Source of the DNA: Thamnidium elegans
Taxonomy: Eukaryota > Mucoromycota > Mucoromycetes > Mucorales > Mucoraceae
NCBI GenBank assembly: GCA_025201345.1
Contig: JAIXMG010000014.1
Span: 310,001 to 374,000, forward strand
Reading direction: 5' to 3'
Length of the DNA: 64,000 nucleotides
Shown: piece after piece, positions 1-10,650 of the stretch
How the letters are laid out: the number at the start of each line of letters is the position of its first letter
How positions within the stretch are numbered: position 1 is the stretch's first letter
Position numbers and translations under genes: made by a program
The notes under the pieces: model-generated
The model's database searches: none
Seen by the model: the letters and a program-made list of their open reading frames with translations, nothing else
What the model was told of the DNA's origin: nothing

Positions 1-1089
1 GTAGATCTTTGCTTGTCTTCCACCGTAATTCCTTTGGTACAAATTATTTTTAATTTCAATTAATTTCTACACGATACTTGAAGTTTTTTTGTGGGGCTAA
101 AATGTTGAAAACTTTCTGCCAGATATAGTTTTATCCAAAACAACCGTACAGCGAGTGACAGATATCATTGATATATTACTTTTATTTCCAATGTCAAAAC
201 ATGTACAGTTGAAGCAGCTACCACATATTACATAATTGTGTGCGATCAGAGAACTTTGTAGTGGTTCAGTGGTAACCCCCCCCCCATAGTATTTGCGCTA
301 CCCTTGCAGTCTTAAGGCAGATAATAACGATCTATGAGCCAACTGATTTCCATTAAGGGCGAAGCCGAGGCCTTCTGCTCTCAAGAACCAGTGGTTTCCT
401 TGAGAGATTCCTACATTGCTTTTTGTATACTTGCGAGAACAAATTTGTTCCGGTTAATCCTTGGTACACCACCATTTACACCACCAGTGCCAATTTATGA
501 CGTATCTATCTTCAGTAAAATAAATACTTGTAAGAAACTGGTTTAAAAAAAATGACTCGGGATCCAATTATTACCTGACCTACTCTTACACCCAAAAAAA
601 ATATCTTGGAAAAGATGTATTACTACAGTAACTTCAAAGAAAGAGTGTGCTGGGGTTTTGTTTCAAATTCTGATAGGTATTTATTATTTCTTTTAGCGGT
701 GAATACTAAGTAGTTACCGTTTTATTTTCTTTCGACAATGGCTCTGTACAGAAGTAAGCATATTACATTTTCTAAGGGACATTTATATCTTATATTTCCT
801 TTCTCCTAAAGCATAGATAATTTGAAGTTGTATTTATACGGATAATTACATATCCTCTTCGGAACGGAAATAAGGTGGGTTTTATAACCCGAGACAAAGA
901 AAAAACGCTCAGCAGCTGGAAAAAAGTGGACCTATAAGGATGAGCTCAGGTTTAGGTAACGTGGCTTCTTTAATTTCACGCAAAAACTTTTCCTTTTTAG
1001 TAGAGTGGCATAAACAAAAACAAAAAAAACAAAAGGTCTTTATGGTTTTATGCGTTAAATTTCATTTTACTCCTTTGAATGTCCGAATG
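1..1089. other. Left-edge non-coding region
   Basis: I see no supportable gene here. A 70-codon open frame at 334-546 has no intron partner, no domain and ordinary AT-rich composition, so I do not call it. The stretch at 460-497 matches, with a few changes, a stretch at 13204-13241, which suggests shared repeat debris. A plausible upstream in-frame ATG for the next gene lies at 940. Confidence 0.5.
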
Positions 1090-2536
1090 TTTTGTTCTAA
1101 CAGTGTCTGGCTAACATTGTTTTTTTCCTGTTATTTGATTGCTTTGGCAGACTCTCAATCTACTCGAAATAATCCATACATTTGGTAATAGAAAATATCA
1201 ATCTTTACAATATATATAAATGCATGCTTAATATATATATACCAATACAGGCAAATTTTAACACAATTTGATCTAACCGAGTCAAATAAAACCAAGGTTT
1301 ACCTACCAGAGACTTCATTTAAAGTATATAGTCAAGACTTTCAAACAGTATTTGAACACAAAGACTTTTTTGGTTATAATGAGGTAAGAAGAGTATATTT
1401 TTATTTTACATTGGTCATTATTATTTATTCAGGGGATTCGAAACAGCGCCTTGTCCTAGATTTAGGTGATGCTTGTAATGAAACCACAATTGAACAAATA
1501 GAACAACTTAACGATAATTGGGCCATGAGTCCTTCAATGAAATCACAACCTTCCATCGGTCTTGTCAGACGAGGAGGAAGATGCGTTCAATGGTCAGAAA
1601 AAATAACCAATGTACAAGATCTTTCTAAACTATACGGACTTCAAGTGTCTGGTATTGTTATTCATGACGATATATCTTATAATGAAACCAATTTTATTCA
1701 GGAAGAGACGAATAATGCATCGTTTCCTATTTGGACAGGAAATTTACCAGATAATCGAAATATAAATTTTATGACGCAAGAGAATACAATCGATAAAGGT
1801 TCTACTTTCATTGCAGTTTATTTCGTACCTTATTCATATATGGAATTCTTGAACCGAACATTACTAAAAAAGATTTTCGAGAAAAATGGGTCCAAACAAA
1901 CCTACACTCAACTCACGTTTTCTCTCAATGAGAATCATTTCATTACGACAAGTGACCCCAAATTCACTGGAACTTCGACAGATAATATAAATTCCACTAG
2001 TAAATCCTTATGGGATCAAGAAAGAGATAAACGCAATTATATTATATTCTCTATCATTGCTGCTGTCATAATCATTTTAGGTAATAGGATTAAAAGTATT
2101 ATATATTAATTTGTAACATTATTCTCTGTAGTTTATGCTACCATGCGCTGGTGTAAAGCAGTAAGAAGATTATCTTCGCAGAATCCAGAACAAAGCATTT
2201 CACTGCAAGACTTGACTTTAACAAGAAACCGTGTTGTACCTTTCTTGGAATTGGATAATATTAGTCCCTTCCTTTTATATAATAAAGCATCTATGACGAA
2301 TTCTGCTTGCCCAATTTGTCTAGATGACTTTCAAGGAGATTTCTTTGTTCGTGTATTACCCTGTCACCATGGTTATTGTACCGCTTGTATAGGTAACTGG
2401 CTAAAGTTTTATTTTTTCAAAAACACTAATCAGCAAATATATAGATGTTTGGCTTACGAAAAAGTCAAGTTTATGTCCAATTTGTAAATATGATTGTATA
2501 CTTGCTAAAAAAGATACCCTTGAAGAAGAACCTTAA
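1090..2536 (+). CDS. PA-TM-RING E3 ubiquitin ligase, copy 1
   Basis: Probable membrane-anchored RING-type E3 ubiquitin ligase of the PA-TM-RING group (RNF13/GRAIL-like), expected in endosomal or vacuolar membranes. Exons by splice signals: 1090-1184, 1251-1383, 1447-2080, 2132-2392, 2445-2536 (404 aa). A signal peptide starts at the chosen ATG; an in-frame ATG at 940 would bury it behind 50 residues. A luminal PA domain follows (a Leu-Gly-Asp-Ala-Cys-Asn segment, then the Gly-Leu-Val-Arg-Arg-Gly segment), with several N-glycosylation sites. There is one membrane span near residues 275-292 and a RING finger from about residue 347 (CPICLDDF, then PCHHGYCTACI, then CPIC). The intron at 1384-1446 is my choice because the shorter alternative ending at 1432 breaks frame; reading through also stays open. 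A paralogue follows directly downstream. The final RING pair lies on a separate last exon in both genes. Confidence 0.85.
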
Positions 2537-2723
2537 AACATTGTTGATACTTATCCTTTATCAACCGACACTTATATATATATATATATCTTATCTCCTC
2601 CTTTTATGTCTCGGGTACAACTGGATTCCCGAGCTTATTATATTTGTTCCAAATAAATTATCCTTATTAAATTTAATAATTTTATTAATTTGTTTGTTTA
2701 ATAAGTTCATTTATTTGCTTATT

Positions 2724-4417
2724 ATGGCTTTACTTAAACCTGTAGTTACATACGCATTAATATCAGTACTTGTTTTGTGGGTAGTACTAGGCGCTATTAC
2801 ATTACCAAACGCGAATAGATGGCTTAAAGGAACAGGATATTCGGTTAAAGAAGGTAAATAAGGATTGGAGTATGAATAGCTACATGTTTTACATCATTTT
2901 TATTTAAATGTAGAAGTTATACTGGTTAATGAAGATACGGCTATGAATTACTCGACGACAAAAAGATATGGTGACAGATACTTTCAATCAAGTGTTTATC
3001 ATATAGATAACACACCCAATGTACCTAATCAAGGCTTACAAGTAATACCAAATCATTTTATATTTTAAATTTGCTCTTCTTAATTATCTACTTTAGGGGG
3101 TTCTTTATGACCTTGGAGAGGCTTGTATGACAGACCCGAATGTGGTACCGATTCCAAACTTTATCAAACACAATAACATATCCAAGATTGCATTAATTCA
3201 ACAAACTAGAAATTGTTTTTTGGCAGATAAATTAAATTTTGCTCTACTTGATGGCGCTTCTGGAGTTATTATTTTTAATAATGGAACAACTAATGAAGGG
3301 TCTTCGGTAAATTATCGCGGCATGGTAATCCTTTTTATTATTATTATTATTATTTTTTATAAAAACAAAACGGTTTCTTCTTTTTTTCTTCTTTTTTTTT
3401 TCTCAAGTAAAAATATTTCATTTATAGGGTGTTATGCCTGGAATTGTTACCGTACCCGCTTATTATATAGACGTAGGCTCTGGTTTAATACTGTTGAAAG
3501 ATTTAGAAGGCGCATTCAAAATGAATAGCGATAATACACGAAATGAAACCGTAATTCGTGTTATTCTTTCTCCCGCTATTAAGCCAGCGTTAGATCATTG
3601 GCAATTTGCCCTAATAGTTATTGGCGTTATGTTAATCTCTAGTATTATTGTTATTTGTATGTATAAAAAAAATATATATTTGTAGGAGCGGGTACTCATG
3701 GTTATGTAGCTGTCTTACAATGTCACATGTGGCGTATAGCTCAGAATCGTGCTTCTAGCATGACGGCAAATGAAAATGAGATCTTGACTGCTGATGAACA
3801 AAGACAATTAGCAATGGATGATGACTTTTGGAGAGGTATCATTGGACAACCTCCTCAGCCTTTATTAGTTCGAACGAAAAGGAAAAGACAAAGTCTAGAT
3901 CAAGCTCTAGTTAATCTTTTACCGACCCGAGTCTATCAAAGTAGAGAGCAAAGGAAAGAAATGGATTCGGAAAAGAATAAAACAACCAGTAACGTATCTG
4001 TAGATTCCTTTGGCACATTATGCGAGTTATCTTCTTGCGTTATCTGCTTGGATAACTTTGAATCTGGAAACATACTACGTCGCTTACCATGTAACCATGA
4101 GTACCATAGAGATTGTATAGGTATATATATATATATATATATATAAAGGCAGGATTATTTTTTAATTCTATTAAAAAAAAATAATTATATTAGATGTTTG
4201 GTTGACTAAAAAATGCGCTTCATGTCCTCTTTGCCAACAGATTATACAAATTCCTACCGTACCTGATGAGATACATGCTCGTACAGAAGAAGAATCTCAA
4301 ATGTACGCTGATATGCCTGGTTTAGCGGAGAGATGGTCAGGTATGGTAAGAGAGCAACAGGTTGCTGTGCGTCAGTCCCCCTGGGCAGCTTTACAAAACA
4401 CTTATCCATACAATTAA
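2724..4417 (+). CDS. PA-TM-RING E3 ubiquitin ligase, copy 2
   Basis: Second PA-TM-RING ubiquitin ligase, in tandem with the gene ending at 2536. Exons: 2724-2853, 2914-3041, 3097-3324, 3428-3656, 3710-4120, 4194-4417 (449 aa). An N-terminal hydrophobic signal is followed by a PA domain (around Leu-Gly-Glu-Ala-Cys and the Gly-Val-Ile-Ile-Phe-Asn strand). A single membrane span lies near residues 217-240, with a basic cytosolic linker (RTKRKRQS) after it. The RING runs from about residue 346 (CVICLDNF, then PCNHEYHRDCI, then CASCPLC). Donor choice at 3657 (GTATGT) keeps the span intact. The C-terminal tail of about 60 residues is longer than in copy 1. The intron inside the RING falls at the same codon as in copy 1, supporting duplication, but the luminal halves are strongly diverged. 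Substrates cannot be read from the sequence. Confidence 0.85.
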
Positions 4418-4964
4418 TAAGAATTGATAAATTGACTATTAAACAAACACGATGTACATCTAAAACCATATTCATTCATGTAACGTACTATAAAGTCTTT
4501 GCCAAGTAATTTTTCTCCCAACTTTAACATTAAAAGAAGTATAACTGTATATTCGAGTAGTATCTAAAATGTATTAAAATGTGTGCTCAAGTGACAATGA
4601 AGTGTATAACAATAGTATGCATAACGAAACTAAAAAAAGGTTTTAGTTTATTTAAAAAAAAAAAGGTCAGTGAGTGTATGATCTACAAATTCTAGTTTCA
4701 TTGTGTTACTTGGATGCAATATACATGTAGTTTGTATATCAAATATAAACATTTAAAAAATTCAAATTACGTAGCACCAATTTTCTATGCATCTATTTTC
4801 TACGCTTCTATTTTATATGCAAGGGTTTCAAATTTAGTATTTTTGTCATAAACAATAAAAAAAAATTTAGATAAGGTTTTTTATTTTATTGTGTAATAGA
4901 TAATATAGTAAGAATAAAAAATATGTTTGTTTTTATATAATATGATTAAGTGTTATAGCTAAAT
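4418..4964. other. Intergenic, convergent 3' ends
   Basis: AT-rich spacer between the plus-strand RING gene and the minus-strand secreted-protein gene. I see no gene or RNA in it. Confidence 0.5.
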
Positions 4965-5495
4965 CTAATCTCCTCCAAGTGCAGGTAAGCCGGGCAAACC
5001 AGGTAATACAGGTAATTCTGGAAGTCCAGGGAGACCAGGAAGAACAAAGGTACTTAAATCAGGTAATGTAGCTCCTGGTAAGGCAGGAATTCCAGGAGCA
5101 GTCGGGAGAGTGGGGCCGGGAAGTACTGGGGGAGCAGGGAAAGCTGGGAGAGTAGGACCAGGAAGAATAGGAGGAGCAGGTAAACCAGGAACGGGAGCAG
5201 CGGGGAGAACATAACAAGAAAGATCAGGTAAGCCGATATTACCACTCTTTGGTTTAGATTTTTGTGCAGGTGGTGCTGGAGGTGGGGGTTGGTAACAAGC
5301 TATATTTTGAGTAGCTCTATAACATTCTGCTGGTGAAATAGCGGGTGGAGGTGGAGTAGGTGGGCCAGGTGCGGTTCCTGGTGGACATGCTCTTTTCGCC
5401 AATACAAACTTTGTCTCAGTAACTAAAGGAGCAGCCGAAACAAGTTGCAGACTAGCAATACACGATAAAACTAAAACAACACTAGAAATGTGCAT
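4965..5495 (-). CDS. Secreted Pro/Leu/Gly-rich repeat protein with Kex2-type site (secreted cluster 1)
   Basis: Unrecognised small secreted protein of 176 aa from one exon. The first about 21 residues form a signal peptide (ending QLVSA-AP). A short propeptide then ends at Lys-Arg (VLAKR), a candidate kexin cleavage site, followed by ACPPGTAPG. The mature part holds several Cys in its first third. The rest is a collagen-like but Pro-Leu-Pro-based repeat built from units such as ILPGPTLPAF and VLPGLPGLPELP, ending in Gly-Gly-Asp. It shares this layout with three minus-strand genes at 6899, 9288 and 10392. Likely extracellular or cell-wall associated by analogy with Pro-rich wall proteins; effector or structural roles are both open. 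Confidence 0.75.
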   Translation of the reverse strand: MHISSVVLVLSCIASLQLVSAAPLVTETKFVLAKRACPPGTAPGPPTPPPPAISPAECYRATQNIACYQPPPPAPPAQKSKPKSGNIGLPDLSCYVLPAAPVPGLPAPPILPGPTLPAFPAPPVLPGPTLPTAPGIPALPGATLPDLSTFVLPGLPGLPELPVLPGLPGLPALGGD

Positions 5496-5565
5496 TATAT
5501 ATATAGAAGTAGATAATTATCTGAAAAAGTAACTCGAATGGGTTTTTAAAATATATTAGGTTACT

Positions 5566-5580
5566 TATATATATATATAT
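5566..5580 (-). promoter_or_regulatory. TATA-like element of secreted gene 1
   Basis: An uninterrupted TA run about 70-85 bp upstream of the ATG at 5495. The other three secreted genes have a TATA-like element at a similar distance. In such AT-rich DNA a single case would mean little; the shared spacing is the evidence. Confidence 0.35.
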
Positions 5581-6898
5581 TTTTAAAAAATAACAGCAGG
5601 TGTGATATAAATCCATTCATCATTGCATATGTCTAAAGAGTGAATTATAGAATAATGTATAGGATTATCATGGACTTATTTTGAATAATTTCATTAAAAA
5701 CTGGTACAAGTGGTCGATCCAAAATCTAGGTGAAAAATGAGCTGTAAATATAAGGTTCCTTGTGACACGATATATAAATTGTTCCTTTATATAAGCAGCG
5801 AGCTGATTTTTGTTGGTGTTGTTGTTATGTACGTCAGAATAGAACTCGACGATTTTTTCTATCCTTAGGGGGAAACTTATCTGCACATATATATATATTT
5901 TTAAGCAGAAAATACCCTTGATCAGTTATTTTAATGTCCTGTAATACGACATTTGATTTATTGAACCAGTACACATACTCAATTTTGAGAGCCTTAAAAT
6001 AATATTCTTTATTGAAAATGATCACAATTGTTATCTCATGCAGCTCACAATAGCTTTTTGTGTGCTCAAATAATGCATAAAAACTGCATATATATAAAAG
6101 AAAAAAAATACCCTTTTTAACCAAGTTTCTGCAAAAAAAAAAAAATAAGCTTCCTTTATCTTTACTCTACTTCCTAATATATTTAATCCCGAGACTATTA
6201 CGAATCAGTAACTGGTTTTCTGACCTTTCTACTGCCCTTATTGTAGCCTTTGATCTCCTATATTATGCAGATCTTTTTTTTTTTTTTTTGTGTGTGTAAA
6301 CAGATCAGATACTTACTCCTTCTTTTTCTTTTTCTCCGTGTTACTCTGATTCAAATGTAAAGCACTGATAGACATGTGGTCAACACTTTTAGGCTAAATG
6401 TCTAACTAAGTACCATGTATAAAAATTAAATCAAATAAGGGACTTCGGTAGCTTAGAGACCATCTAATTTACCTTTTATTAGATAGTATATATACATAGA
6501 AAATTCTAATAAATAGTATTGTTCAACAATACTATTTATCATAATAATCATTTTATAATTAGTTTTTATATCTTTTTTAACTTGTGTAATCACTTATTGT
6601 ATTCTCAGTTTAGAAAAGTCTATCTTTTTTAAATATGTAAAGAAGCTCTAGAGATGCAGTTAATTTTGTTCCTTTGAGATCTAATAAAACAAATGATCCA
6701 CCTTTTTTTTTTAAAAAAAAAACAATATTAACCCATAATAATCAAATAAATAAAAACACAAAAAATTATATATCTCTTTATTAGGTATAAAAAATGCTCC
6801 GTTACAAAAACGGTGGTAATCTTGTTGTGTATATAAAAATAGACTAATAAGGGGAAGGAGGAGGTGGGGGCGAAGAAGTAATTCAACAGATGGTGAAT
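5581..6898. other. Intergenic, no convincing gene; contains a perfect palindrome
   Basis: Two minus-strand open frames (5668-5886 and 5834-6124) overlap in different frames. Neither shows a domain or codon pattern I recognise, so I leave them uncalled. A perfect 15-bp-arm palindrome at 6509-6539 is listed separately. Confidence 0.5.
6509..6539. repeat. Perfect 31-bp palindrome
   Basis: Two 15-nt arms (6509-6523 and 6525-6539) are exact reverse complements around a single C at 6524. The sequence is AT-rich but not simple repeat. It lies between secreted genes 1 and 2, upstream of the first and downstream of the second. It could be a cruciform, an element end, a protein-binding site or a 3' processing hairpin. 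Confidence 0.8.
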
Positions 6899-7594
6899 TT
6901 ATTCTTCATCATCACCATCTTCGTTATTTGCATCATCACCATCTTCATTATCACTACCACCTTTCTTCTTATCGTCATCATCATCATCGTCATCATCATC
7001 ATCATCATCATCATCGTCATCATCATCGTCTTCATTCTTCTTTTCTTCTTTTTTACTATCAACAGTTGATGTGGATGGAGGTGGAGATGGGGATGTACCA
7101 ATTGGCGATCCATACACAGGTGCTTGTGCTACCGGTTGAGGTGCCTGTGCCACTTGTGGTGTCTGTGCTACTTGTTGTTGTGGTGCTTGTGCAACCTGTT
7201 GTTGCGGTGCTTGTACAACCTGTTGTTGCGGTGCTGTGGGATAGGTAGATGCACCAGCCAGGTTTGGAAAGGCAGATAAAACTGATCCTGTTACTGTATT
7301 AAGTCCTAAAGGATTTGTATCGATGGGACCAGCAGGATAAACTTGAGCTGGCGCATACCCAGTAACACCATTGGCTGCACCATTAACAGGATCGACAATA
7401 TTTGGTAATGGTTGACAGCCACTATCTGGAGGACTGGTTGGACCGCACCGCTTAGAAAATTTACCACGTCGGCTCAAACGAAGAGCAGAATCTTTGCTCA
7501 TTACGACGATCTTATCTTTCTCGCATAGAACCTCGTGGAAGAAAGCAAAGGAGATCACTAAAAGACATATGGGAATGACGAAATTGAAATGCAT
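6899..7594 (-). CDS. Secreted protein with Kex2-type site, Gln/Ala repeats and poly-Asp tail (secreted cluster 2)
   Basis: Unrecognised single-exon secreted protein of 231 aa. It has an N-terminal signal peptide, then a propeptide ending in Lys-Arg (GKFSKR) and a mature start at CGPTSPPDSGC. The centre carries tandem APQQQV(V/A)Q repeats. The C-terminal quarter changes abruptly to a Lys/Glu linker, about two dozen consecutive Asp residues and an Asn/Asp/Glu-rich end. Such an acidic tail could bind calcium or other cations, or basic polymers such as chitosan, outside the cell; that is inference. The architecture matches the neighbours at 4965, 9288 and 10392. The His-rich plus-strand frame across the Asp codons is only their antisense image. 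Confidence 0.75.
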   Translation of the reverse strand: MHFNFVIPICLLVISFAFFHEVLCEKDKIVVMSKDSALRLSRRGKFSKRCGPTSPPDSGCQPLPNIVDPVNGAANGVTGYAPAQVYPAGPIDTNPLGLNTVTGSVLSAFPNLAGASTYPTAPQQQVVQAPQQQVAQAPQQQVAQTPQVAQAPQPVAQAPVYGSPIGTSPSPPPSTSTVDSKKEEKKNEDDDDDDDDDDDDDDDDDDDDKKKGGSDNEDGDDANNEDGDDEE

Positions 7595-7683
7595 AATGGA
7601 AAAAAAAAAGATATAGTTTTTATGTAAATAATAAAATTAGACGATTTTTTTTTTTAAAAAAAAGGAAAACACCAAAAATTTAG

Positions 7684-7692
7684 ATTTATATA
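7684..7692 (-). promoter_or_regulatory. TATA-like element of secreted gene 2
   Basis: TATATAAAT on the minus strand about 90-98 bp before the ATG at 7594, similar in spacing to the other three secreted genes. Confidence 0.4.
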
Positions 7693-7694
7693 GT

Positions 7695-9287
7695 TTTTTT
7701 TTATTTATTTATTTACTTTGTTACGCCTTTTATGATTTCCTAAGATACGTCGTTTGCATAAGACGGGATATAGTTATTAAGTGTTTATAAAGAAAATTGT
7801 TACTAATGTTAAGGGAGTGTTGTTATTTACTAGGGATTGTTACTTTTTTTTATTTTAGTTACTCAAAAATAAAAGAAACGAATGGTTGAGACAGCCTCCT
7901 TAATATGAAAGAAATAGAGATCATTATCCTATGGACAATGTTAGGGCGTAAAGGGGGATGTCTTGCTCCTGTAATATATTATAGGACCTATATATGTAAC
8001 ATAAACTAACGCTTTTATTTAATAAATTAAGAAACTAGAAAAATATTCATACGTGGCGTGTAACTATAACACTTTTTTATTATATGTGTGTAAAATTAAC
8101 TGTATTCAGTACCAAATACAAATTTATACATGTACGTAGATATTTCTATACATTCTTAAAAGGTATTATGCATAATAACTTGTATGATAGAACGGCTTCG
8201 ACTATTTATAGTATGAGTGATTCGGTAGCTATCAAACTTGATGTAAAAAAAAATTCTTACATTAATAACCATCTATTTACAGCTCGGGCTATGTACAAAG
8301 TTTTAATCAATGCTGACTCTAAAGCTTCAATTTTTCACATATTTAATATAAGCTGTTGATTCCAAGGCGCATTTTTTTTTATAAGAACAAATAAGAGTAG
8401 TTAATCTCCATGCGCCACTAAAAGAAAGAAAAAAAAAAGGTATCGTCCCATAAATGCGTTTAGACCACACGCAACCATATATTCCCACGCCAGAAGAAAT
8501 CACCTGTAATAAAAGTAATCGTATTGTTTGTAACTCCACTGCTGGCGCCATCTAATATTTTCAAATGCACCAGTACCTAGTAATATGATATCATATATAC
8601 TTATATAACTACGCATTAAAGACGTTTAAACTAATTGTTCTATCATAATCCTTTTTTAACAACATGACTAAATACACACACATACACACACACACAGATA
8701 TATATTATAAGAAAGTCTACATGACAATAAGTTAATTTAAATTATTGGGTATATAAAACAAAAAGAACTAGACGGCTTATGATTTATTTTATTTTTATAA
8801 GTACGGTACCTATAAAATAGAGTTAACGCGCCAATAATCTTGTACTACGTTTTGAACAGATCTCTAACTATTTGTTAGAAAAAACTACTCGCGTAAAAAA
8901 AAAGGGGATTAATACTGTATTTTATTCTAAAAATTCAGGTACTAGAATAGTAACTTGCGTTCTCCTATCAACAATTTATTTAGTTAGTAAATTTTATATA
9001 TTAACATTTTCATATTTTGCCCTTTCTAATTATTTTGACTTTTAAAAAAAATATATATATAATATAGTTAACACAGTACATGAAAAAAAAAAATGTAAGA
9101 GGGGGACAGAGACAAGGAGTATATAATTGATGAACCAATACTGCTCCCCAACAACTCCGTATAAATATTAAAGTTTGGTAATTTGTGTAACAAATTATCA
9201 CAATAATATGTTTCAATAAGAGTTTATTTATGCGCTTTAATGCTGAATATATATTAAAAAAAAGGGCAATGCAATAAATAGAAGGAT
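7695..9287. other. Intergenic, no convincing gene
   Basis: About 1.6 kb of AT-rich DNA with a short CA run near 8675-8695. Open frames at 8084-8359 (+) and 8327-8551 (-) lack any domain, signal peptide or splice partner, so I do not call them. Confidence 0.5.
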
Positions 9288-9641
9288 TTAGTCTTCATCC
9301 TTTCCATCACTAGGTCCAAAAATGTTTAGTAAGGAAGAGGTATCAGGTAGTGGAGGTAGTGGAGGTAGTGGAGGCACTGTAGGTACTGTAGGTACTGTAG
9401 GTACTGGAGGTACTGGAGGTAGTGAAGGCACTGTAGGTACTGTAGGAGCTTTTGGAGTCAGATTTTTTAGGTTAGGTAACCCTGTTAAAGGGCCAGCGCC
9501 TGGGCTTGGTGGTGCTGGAGGAGGTCTATGTCTCTTATACAGCTTGAGCTTGCTAATCCTTGCTTTACGAGGTTCGGTATACGCAAGTGAGAAACTTACA
9601 AACATTGCGCACACAAATAGTAATATATAAACCTTTGTCAT
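9288..9641 (-). CDS. Secreted Pro-Thr-Val repeat protein with Kex2-type site (secreted cluster 3)
   Basis: Unrecognised single-exon secreted protein of 117 aa. A clear signal peptide ends near residue 20 (SFSLA-YTE). The following basic propeptide ends at Lys-Arg (LKLYKR). The mature part starts HRPPPAPPSPG and continues as a repeat of PTVPTVPTV and PPLPPLPPLP units. It closes with an acidic end (DGKDED). The repeat period of three residues on a nine-base unit suggests recent slippage. Same design and strand as the genes at 4965, 6899 and 10392. The plus-strand Gly-rich frame over the same bases is the antisense of the Pro codons. Confidence 0.75.
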   Translation of the reverse strand: MTKVYILLFVCAMFVSFSLAYTEPRKARISKLKLYKRHRPPPAPPSPGAGPLTGLPNLKNLTPKAPTVPTVPSLPPVPPVPTVPTVPTVPPLPPLPPLPDTSSLLNIFGPSDGKDED

Positions 9642-9716
9642 TTGTTACTTTTATCTAAATAAAATAGTAAAATAATAAAAATAAAAAAAATTTGTTCTTG
9701 TTGTTGAAAAGATTGC

Positions 9717-9728
9717 TTTTTATATATA
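9717..9728 (-). promoter_or_regulatory. TATA-like element of secreted gene 3
   Basis: TATATATAAAA on the minus strand, about 76-87 bp upstream of the ATG at 9641, in the same relative position as in the other three cluster genes. Confidence 0.4.
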
Positions 9729-10391
9729 ATTCAATGTTAATTAAAAATTTACATATATACCATGTATTTGACTTTCATCTTTTCCATTACTATTATTTTC
9801 TCCTATTATCTGTTTAATTTTCAATTCAAACTTTTTATGTCTTGGTCTATATTTCTTTAATGAATAGATATAACTATACTAGGTATCGTGAGTACGGCAC
9901 TTTATTAAAAAAAAAAATCATGCTCTTAATATATTATGGAGTAAGCACACTTTTTTTTTTAATTCGCATTCCTTTTCTTTATTCTTACATTTAATTATTA
10001 ATAGAGAGACATCCGCTGTTATCATCAAGTATAACTAGACTTGGATAAGAAAAATAAAAGGGAGAGGTAATAGAGATCCCCTCCCTGAATAAGAAGTTTA
10101 GGATCATTTAAAGTATCCTACCTGTATATTAAACTAGTTGGCCAGTCTCTCTTGAAAAAAGTAAAAAAAAAAAAAAAAAAGCATTCGACCGAACTAATAT
10201 CAAGTTTACTTTATTATATATGCAGTATATAGCTGGTAAAATGACGAAAACTATCGCATTGCATTACAAAAATTAGGAGTAAAAAAAAGAAAAAAAAAAA
10301 AAAAAAAAAAAAAAAGGTAACAAGCTTGTACATATTTATTAAATATTATTCGTACAAAAAAGAAAAAAGATATATAGCACAAAAAAAACAT

Positions 10392-10634
10392 TTAATCTTG
10401 ATCTGCTTCCGCACCAAGAGGAGTTGTAGGTAAAACGCCAAAGAAACTAGGAATAGCTAGACCTGTAAATGCACCTAGAGGTTTCGAAGCTTCAGATCTA
10501 TCGGCACTGTCCTCACGTTTAAGCAAATGACTATCTAATTTATTAACGGTAACAGATAACAAGCCTTTATTCATTGGAGCCGCATAAATACCGGAAAAGA
10601 TACAACATAAAGAGATAATTAAATAGAGCCGCAT
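10392..10634 (-). CDS. Small secreted protein with Kex2-type site (secreted cluster 4)
   Basis: Unrecognised single-exon secreted protein of 80 aa. A signal peptide of about 18 residues ends at IYA-AP. A propeptide of about 22 residues ends at Lys-Arg (SHLLKR). The remaining peptide of about 40 residues (EDSADRSEASK onward, ending in EADQD) is acidic at both ends with a hydrophobic Gly/Pro/Phe centre. It lacks long repeats, so it may be close to the ancestral form of the cluster or encode a short peptide product. The 5' leader is a long CTTT repeat on the coding strand (10651-10699). Confidence 0.65.
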   Translation of the reverse strand: MRLYLIISLCCIFSGIYAAPMNKGLLSVTVNKLDSHLLKREDSADRSEASKPLGAFTGLAIPSFFGVLPTTPLGAEADQD

Positions 10635-10650
10635 TATGTAATAGAGATAA

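Noticed and set aside
253..285. tRNA-like D-arm motif (TAGTGGTTCAGTGGTAAC)
   Set aside because: No anticodon or T arm and no acceptor pairing around it; followed by a C run.
5668..6124. Two overlapping minus-strand open frames, possibly a frameshifted gene
   Set aside because: No domain, no repeat match and AT-rich codons; chance open frames are common at this composition.
6928..7248. Plus-strand His-rich protein
   Set aside because: It is the exact antisense of the poly-Asp and Gln repeat codons of the secreted protein at 6899-7594, which has a signal peptide and processing site.
8084..8359. 91-codon plus-strand open frame
   Set aside because: No signal peptide, domain, intron partner or promoter feature; overlaps another open frame on the opposite strand.
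9322..9630. Plus-strand Gly/Thr/Val repeat protein
   Set aside because: Antisense of the Pro-rich secreted protein at 9288-9641.
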